A DNA stretch of 39,392 bases from a virus. The translations under genes and the position numbers were made by a program. This document shows positions 35,827 to 39,392 of the stretch, in pieces; position 1 is the stretch's first letter, and every line of letters starts with the position of its first letter. The notes beneath the pieces were generated by a model that was given only the letters and a program-made list of their open reading frames with translations, searched no databases and was not told where the DNA came from. The stretch is taken from positions 1 to 39,392 of the IMG/VR virus record IMGVR_UViG_3300023181_000183. One strand, written 5' to 3'.

Positions 35827-36263
35827 TGGTCCGCGTGGAAACTGACGCGGCGCTGGTGAACAGCATTACCAATCACCCTAAGGTGCTGCCCTACATTTCC
35901 CGCAACGGCGAGCCCATCGACTGGACGCCAGCAATTGAGCATCCCGACTGCATGATCCTTTCGAACGGTGAGGATGCTTGCATGGTTCTGGAACGGACCG
36001 CGCCTCGGGATTGGCAATGCACCACGATATTCGGGAAGACATGCCGGAACCAAAGGGCTGTGGAAACCGGCCTTGCGATGAAGGATTTCATGATCCCCGA
36101 ATATGCTGACATGGTGTTCGGTTCGATACCGTCCCGATATCGCCATGCCCTATGGTTTTATGGCGCGCTCGGTGGTATCCAGATACCCGAAGTTGAAAGC
36201 GGTGGTGAACGCTACGTTGCGCAGGATGGCGAGACGTTGTTTGTTTTGAGGAGTGAAAGTTAA
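35826..36263 (+). CDS. P22 gp14-position protein, GNAT-like fold possible, 145 aa
   Basis: The start MVRVETDAALVNSITNHPKV is followed by LERTAPRDWQCTTIFGKTCR and AVETGLAMKDFMIPEYADMV then YRHALWFYGALGGIQIPEVE. The layout (short helix, beta strands, helix with R.R.A...., YG..) is like the inactive GNAT-type DUF2824/gp14 group of P22-like phages, needed for infectivity. It lies between the gp10 cluster and the gp7-like gene, as in P22. Start shares its A with the preceding stop (TGATG). Confidence 0.6.
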   Translation: MVRVETDAALVNSITNHPKVLPYISRNGEPIDWTPAIEHPDCMILSNGEDACMVLERTAPRDWQCTTIFGKTCRNQRAVETGLAMKDFMIPEYADMVFGSIPSRYRHALWFYGALGGIQIPEVESGGERYVAQDGETLFVLRSES

Positions 36264-36970
36264 TGGTTGCTCCAATGGTTGCCGCAGCGGGACTTTCGGC
36301 GCTTGGCTCTGTCATCGGCGGTCTCACTGGCGGCAAGGGTGCTGCCAAGGCGGCGAAACTTCAGGCCGACTCCACCGCAAAGCAGATCGGCTATCTCACC
36401 GACAACCGAGATTTTCAGTATGGCCTCAACCGTCCTACGATTGATCGAGGCAATGCCGCTGGCGATCTCTACGGTAATTTCGTCGGACTATCGGGCGGCG
36501 ATGCGGCGGCGAAAGCGCTTGAAACCTTTCGAGGCTCGACGGGCTATCAGGACCTGCTCAGGCAGGGGCTGGGGGCCGTAAACTCCAACGCCTATGCGGG
36601 AGGCACCGCTCAAAGCGGCGCAACGCTGAAGGCTTTGCAGGATCGTGGTTCTCAGATTGCCAACAGTTCGGCCCAACAGTGGCTCGGAAATCTTGGTCAA
36701 CTCCAGCAGTTGGGGCAGGGCGCGGCGGGTCTTGTGGCAGGCGTCGGACAGAATACCGTCACAGGCATGAACAACGCTACACAGACCGCTACGGATGCCT
36801 CCGGCAATGCCGCGATTATCGGAAACAATGCGTGGCAGAAGGCTTTGCAAGGAGTGTTTAATTCCGGCGCTCAGGCGTTTGGGTCTAGCTACGGCGGCGG
36901 CGCTTCTGGCGGCTTGAACCCGCTTCAGGGCTATTCCTTCAACGGCTCCATGAACCGGGGGGGCTGGTAA
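36263..36970 (+). CDS. DNA transfer/ejection protein, P22 gp7-like
   Basis: The 235-residue protein begins MVAPMVAAAGLSALGSVIGG with a hydrophobic Gly-rich helix, then AAKLQADSTAKQIGYLTDNR, ALETFRGSTGYQDLLRQGLG, AGGTAQSGATLKALQDRGSQ and LGQLQQLGQGAAGLVAGVGQ. The series .FR.STGYQ.....G......G...SGA.LKAL..RG is typical of phage DNA transfer proteins. Size equals P22 gp7 (229). It would leave the virion with the genome. Confidence 0.8.
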   Translation: MVAPMVAAAGLSALGSVIGGLTGGKGAAKAAKLQADSTAKQIGYLTDNRDFQYGLNRPTIDRGNAAGDLYGNFVGLSGGDAAAKALETFRGSTGYQDLLRQGLGAVNSNAYAGGTAQSGATLKALQDRGSQIANSSAQQWLGNLGQLQQLGQGAAGLVAGVGQNTVTGMNNATQTATDASGNAAIIGNNAWQKALQGVFNSGAQAFGSSYGGGASGGLNPLQGYSFNGSMNRGGW

Positions 36971-36971
36971 G

Positions 36972-37700
36972 TTGGCGATTGATTTCCGGCTCGATCAATC
37001 AGGTTTCGACCCGATGGAGGTGCTTAAGTCCTACGGCATGGGCAGGGATATGGCACGCCAGGACGGCGCGCGCACCTCGCTTGCTGGCCTTGTGGCCGCC
37101 CCGAACGACCGGAATGCGCTTCTCCAATATGCCCAGTTCGATCCCCAGGGGGCGATGGGATACCAGCAGGATCAGGCCAAGGCCCAGCAGACGCGACAGA
37201 AAGAGGTTGCGCAGTGGGTCGGTCAAATGGCTCCGCAGATCAACACCCCTCAGGATTGGGAGGCAGCGGTAGATTGGGGCGTGTCCAACGGCTACCCCGA
37301 AGCAGAGCAATATCGCGGACAGTTCGGCAATAAGGCGGCTATCATGGCCGCTGGCGGGGTTAAGCCTCAAAACGAAACGCAGAGCGCTCTAGAGCGTGAG
37401 TACGAATTTGTAGAGCGTGTCCGTCCGGGCTCTGGTAAAACTGTGATCGACAATCGGCTAGACCCCATTGTCAACATCACGGAATTTGATCCGCAGTCTA
37501 ACCAGTACATCACGCGCGGCGTTCCCCGCAGCCAGCTTACGGGTGGCGCTGCGCCTCAGCAGCAGCAATCCCCACCGCCTTTGCCACAGGCTGGCGAAGT
37601 TCGTGGGGGTTATCGTTTCCGTGGCGGGAATCCTGCTGATCGCAATGCTTGGGAACCAGTAGGAGGTCCGAGCCAGCAAGGCTCGGGTAACTTTCCCTGA
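36972..37700 (+). CDS. Internal virion/ejection protein, gp20 position; upstream part of a +1 frameshift product
   Basis: The TTG start follows a GGGGGG run. MAIDFRLDQSGFDPMEVLKS, ALLQYAQFDPQGAMGYQQDQ, WEAAVDWGVSNGYPEAEQYR and a Gln/Pro-rich part (QQQQSPPPLPQAGEVRGGYR) describe an internal virion protein like those after gp7-type genes. The frame ends ...AAC TTT CCC TGA. Reading on in the +1 frame from CCC joins it to an M15 peptidase domain, giving about 330 residues. Both forms might be made. Internal virion peptidases help DNA cross the murein. Confidence 0.75.
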   Translation: MAIDFRLDQSGFDPMEVLKSYGMGRDMARQDGARTSLAGLVAAPNDRNALLQYAQFDPQGAMGYQQDQAKAQQTRQKEVAQWVGQMAPQINTPQDWEAAVDWGVSNGYPEAEQYRGQFGNKAAIMAAGGVKPQNETQSALEREYEFVERVRPGSGKTVIDNRLDPIVNITEFDPQSNQYITRGVPRSQLTGGAAPQQQQSPPPLPQAGEVRGGYRFRGGNPADRNAWEPVGGPSQQGSGNFP

Positions 37701-37703
37701 GCC
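37668..37703 (+). promoter_or_regulatory. Candidate programmed +1 frameshift site
   Basis: The stop of the 242-aa frame is UUU CCC UGA (37692-37700). A tRNA on CCC could slip to CCU, the same overlapping-proline site (CCCUGA) reported for Listeria phage PSA. A perfect 7-bp hairpin CCGAGCC/GGCTCGG (37668-37674 with 37680-37686) stands 8 bases upstream, and an AGGAGG (37661-37666) lies before it. Downstream AGCC (37700-37703) can pair with GGCT (37719-37722). Confidence 0.6.
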
Positions 37704-37965
37704 GTCAAGCTTACAGGGGGCTAATTGGACTAGCGGCAGGCGCACGGTGAAGGGAAATAGGGCGGTAGGAGGACAGCCAAATTCACGGCATCTGACCGGG
37801 GACGCGGCGGACTTCACCCCAGCAAGGGGCCAAAGCCTACAGGAGTTGGCGCGAGAGGCAAGGGCACGGTGGCCTAAGGCTAGAGTGATTGTTGAGGATG
37901 ACCATGTGCATGTTCAGCAACCCGGCTGGAATGTACCGTACCACGGACGAAGAGGCACACAATAA
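37699..37965 (+). CDS. M15-type peptidase domain, probably translated by +1 frameshift
   Basis: The segment read from 37699 is EPSSLQGANWTSGRRTVKGN, then RAVGGQPNSRHLTGDAADFT and ARVIVEDDHVHVQQPGWNVP. SRHLTGDAADF (zinc His and Asp) and DDHVHV (zinc His) place it in peptidase M15 (PF08291 type), in which W.SG.R....N..VGG precedes SRH. The only in-frame start codon is GTG 37747, which would lose WTSGRR and has no ribosome-binding site. So the domain is most likely the C-terminal end of the preceding protein, made through the shift at 37695-37700. Its stop overlaps the next ATG. Confidence 0.65.
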   Translation, partial: EPSSLQGANWTSGRRTVKGNRAVGGQPNSRHLTGDAADFTPARGQSLQELAREARARWPKARVIVEDDHVHVQQPGWNVPYHGRRGTQ

Positions 37966-39392
37966 TGGGCACCCCCTATCCCGGCGAAGTTCGCGGCCCT
38001 TGGGATGACTACGGCCCGTCGCCGTCACCTGTCCCGGCGGCGCCGCGCCAAGGTGGTGGCATTGTCGTTCGACCCGGTCCGACAGCGCCCCAGCCCTCTC
38101 CTCAGACTGCTACTCAGCGCGCCCTCGATGAAGCGAGGCTTGAGGACGCTCGCAGAAAGGCGTCGGCCCAGCAGGCTAGCGGGGGCGTTGACATTGGCGC
38201 AGAGCAGGGCCGCGTTGCCGGTTTCTACGGGCGCGCCCGAGAGGCCAACGAAAACTATGGCTCCATTGGGGCGGGTCCGCGCAGTCTGATGGGGCAGTGG
38301 TCGCAGGACAATATCCCCAACATCGACAATGAGTATTTTATTGACGACAAGTCGCGTCAAGCCAAGGTCTGGCAGGACGACTTTATTGCGGCCACTCTGC
38401 GTTATGAATCGGGTGCAGCCGTCCCCCCCGATGAGCTTGAGAAGCAGCGTAGGCGCTATTTCCCTATGCCGGGGGACGACGAAGGGACTATGGCGGCTAA
38501 GGCGCAGTCGCGCGCCAATGCCATTGCAGGGCTACAAGTTGCGGGCGGTCCGGTATCTCCGGTTGTCGATGACCGGCTAAATGCTGGCGGCACTGCTCTA
38601 GAGGGTGCCGCTGGCGATGGCTTCCAGCGCGCCGCCGCTAATGAGCGGGTTGCGTTCGGAGATGAGCGCCAGCCCTTGCAGTCGCGGCAGTACACCCAAG
38701 AGCAGGGTTCTCAGATCGAGGGCCTGCTGCGCGCTGGCCGTCTTGACGACGCAATCCAGCTTTCGCGTGATTTCGGCATTCCCCTCGATCCAGCATCGAC
38801 GCGTCGGACCATGGAGGCATTGCGCCGAAACCCAAACGCTGCGTTTCCCGGTTTCAACTATGGGCCCGCTGACAGAGCCCTTCAGGAAGAGGCCGACTTG
38901 GAGCGTTACGGCACCTTCCGCGATGAAGCCCGACAAAGCCGGGATACGGCCATGGGCATGGTGGATTCGGGTATTCGGCAGGCGGCTAATTCCCCTACGC
39001 TTGGCCTCGCTGACATCGCTTCCGCTGGTATTGACGCAGCCTTTACCGACAGGGATTTTCGCACCGCTCTACAGCGCCAGCGTGCGCTAACCGAAGCTGA
39101 TTACGAGGTAAATCCCGTAGCAGCCTGGACGGGCACCATCTTGGGCGGAGCGCGGCTCCCTACCCGTGCGTTCCAGAGCGGGCAGGCGGCTCGTGATGCC
39201 GCGCTGGCAACGGGCCTTGGCAATCGCGGCGCTCAAGGTGCGCGTGAGGCGGCGGCGATTGGCCGTCGGGCCGGGGCTCGGCGCTTTGCTGGAGAGAGTG
39301 CAGCGTATGGCGGTGCGCAGGGCGTCATCGGCAACATCGAGAACCCTAGCGACGCGGTGACGCAAGGCGCTGCTGGTGCGGTAGCTGGCGCG
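37965..39392 (+). CDS. Large ejection protein, N-terminal part (gene cut by window edge)
   Basis: The first 476 codons of the gene whose end is at 2-1117. The start ATG shares its A with the previous stop (TAATG). MGTPYPGEVRGPWDDYGPSP begins a flexible Pro-rich arm, followed by helical, Ala/Arg/Gln-rich sequence (AQQASGGVDIGAEQGRVAGF) and Gly/Ala-rich stretches at the end (GAAGAVAGA). This corresponds in place to P22 gp16, which forms part of the ejection channel. No lytic transglycosylase motif was seen here, so the murein-cutting role probably belongs to the M15 domain just upstream. Confidence 0.75.
   Translation, partial: MGTPYPGEVRGPWDDYGPSPSPVPAAPRQGGGIVVRPGPTAPQPSPQTATQRALDEARLEDARRKASAQQASGGVDIGAEQGRVAGFYGRAREANENYGSIGAGPRSLMGQWSQDNIPNIDNEYFIDDKSRQAKVWQDDFIAATLRYESGAAVPPDELEKQRRRYFPMPGDDEGTMAAKAQSRANAIAGLQVAGGPVSPVVDDRLNAGGTALEGAAGDGFQRAAANERVAFGDERQPLQSRQYTQEQGSQIEGLLRAGRLDDAIQLSRDFGIPLDPASTRRTMEALRRNPNAAFPGFNYGPADRALQEEADLERYGTFRDEARQSRDTAMGMVDSGIRQAANSPTLGLADIASAGIDAAFTDRDFRTALQRQRALTEADYEVNPVAAWTGTILGGARLPTRAFQSGQAARDAALATGLGNRGAQGAREAAAIGRRAGARRFAGESAAYGGAQGVIGNIENPSDAVTQGAAGAVAGA

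Noticed and set aside
37747-37965. GTG 37747 as the true start of the M15 peptidase
   Set aside because: No ribosome-binding site, and conserved-looking residues (WTSGRR) lie upstream in the same frame. Kept only as a fallback to the +1 frameshift.
1-39392. Direct terminal repeats or cohesive ends
   Set aside because: The first and last bases share no repeat longer than a base or so; the ends fall inside one gene.
1-39392. CRISPR arrays, insertion sequences, integrase/att sites
   Set aside because: No regularly spaced repeats, no transposase and no integrase motifs were found in any frame examined.

Overview
The window looks like an almost complete genome of a short-tailed (podovirus-type) double-stranded DNA phage with a P22-like virion. 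It was opened inside one gene. The last 476 codons of the window and the first 371 codons (from base 2) fit together as one ejection protein of about 847 residues. Removing a single G at the join puts the two parts in frame, so the molecule is probably about 39.39 kb and circularly permuted, which suits a headful-packaging phage. I see no integrase, no CI-type repressor, no tRNA and no direct terminal repeats. The high GC content, TTGAC-type promoters and families such as DUF1064, a lone DnaA domain IV and Gp157 suggest an alphaproteobacterial host. That is an inference, not something shown.

Layout. (1) 1-5618, plus strand: end of the ejection protein, a receptor-binding tail protein ending in an SGNH/sialate-O-acetylesterase domain, several small membrane proteins including a holin candidate, an M15 endolysin and a small lipoprotein. 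(2) 5615-16800, minus strand: a tightly coupled early operon of about 34 small genes. Most are unknown, but it contains a recombination block (NinB, DUF968/HNH nuclease, SSB, a Rad52-like annealing protein candidate, Gp157) and three HNH nucleases. It is driven by a near-consensus promoter at 16833-16861. (3) 16801-16921: a divergent control region with a 17-bp palindrome between two promoters. (4) 16922-24465, plus strand: a YdaS/Cro-like regulator, small genes, then the replication block (DUF1064, free-standing DnaA domain IV, DnaB helicase, a lambda-O-like protein whose gene carries iterons), followed by accessory genes with a P-loop kinase and a GIY-YIG nuclease. (5) 24466-24841: a structured non-coding stretch. 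(6) 24842-39392, plus strand: TerS, TerL, portal, scaffold, capsid, then a tail and ejection series in the same order as P22 genes 4, 10, 26, 14, 7, 20, 16 and 9.

How it fits together. The control region would switch between a leftward arm (recombination and host-takeover genes) and a rightward arm (replication). Late genes then build the head (portal, scaffold, capsid), plug it (gp4- and gp10-like), load ejection proteins and add the enzyme-bearing tail protein. The holin, endolysin and lipoprotein end the cycle.

The most unusual points are: a probable programmed +1 frameshift (UUU CCC UGA at 37692-37700) that would fuse an M15 peptidase to an internal virion protein; iterons read in all three frames inside the initiator gene; a likely AUC start for the gp10-like protein; three early genes with promoter-to-ATG spacing that implies leaderless mRNAs; and the structured RNA-like region before the terminase.
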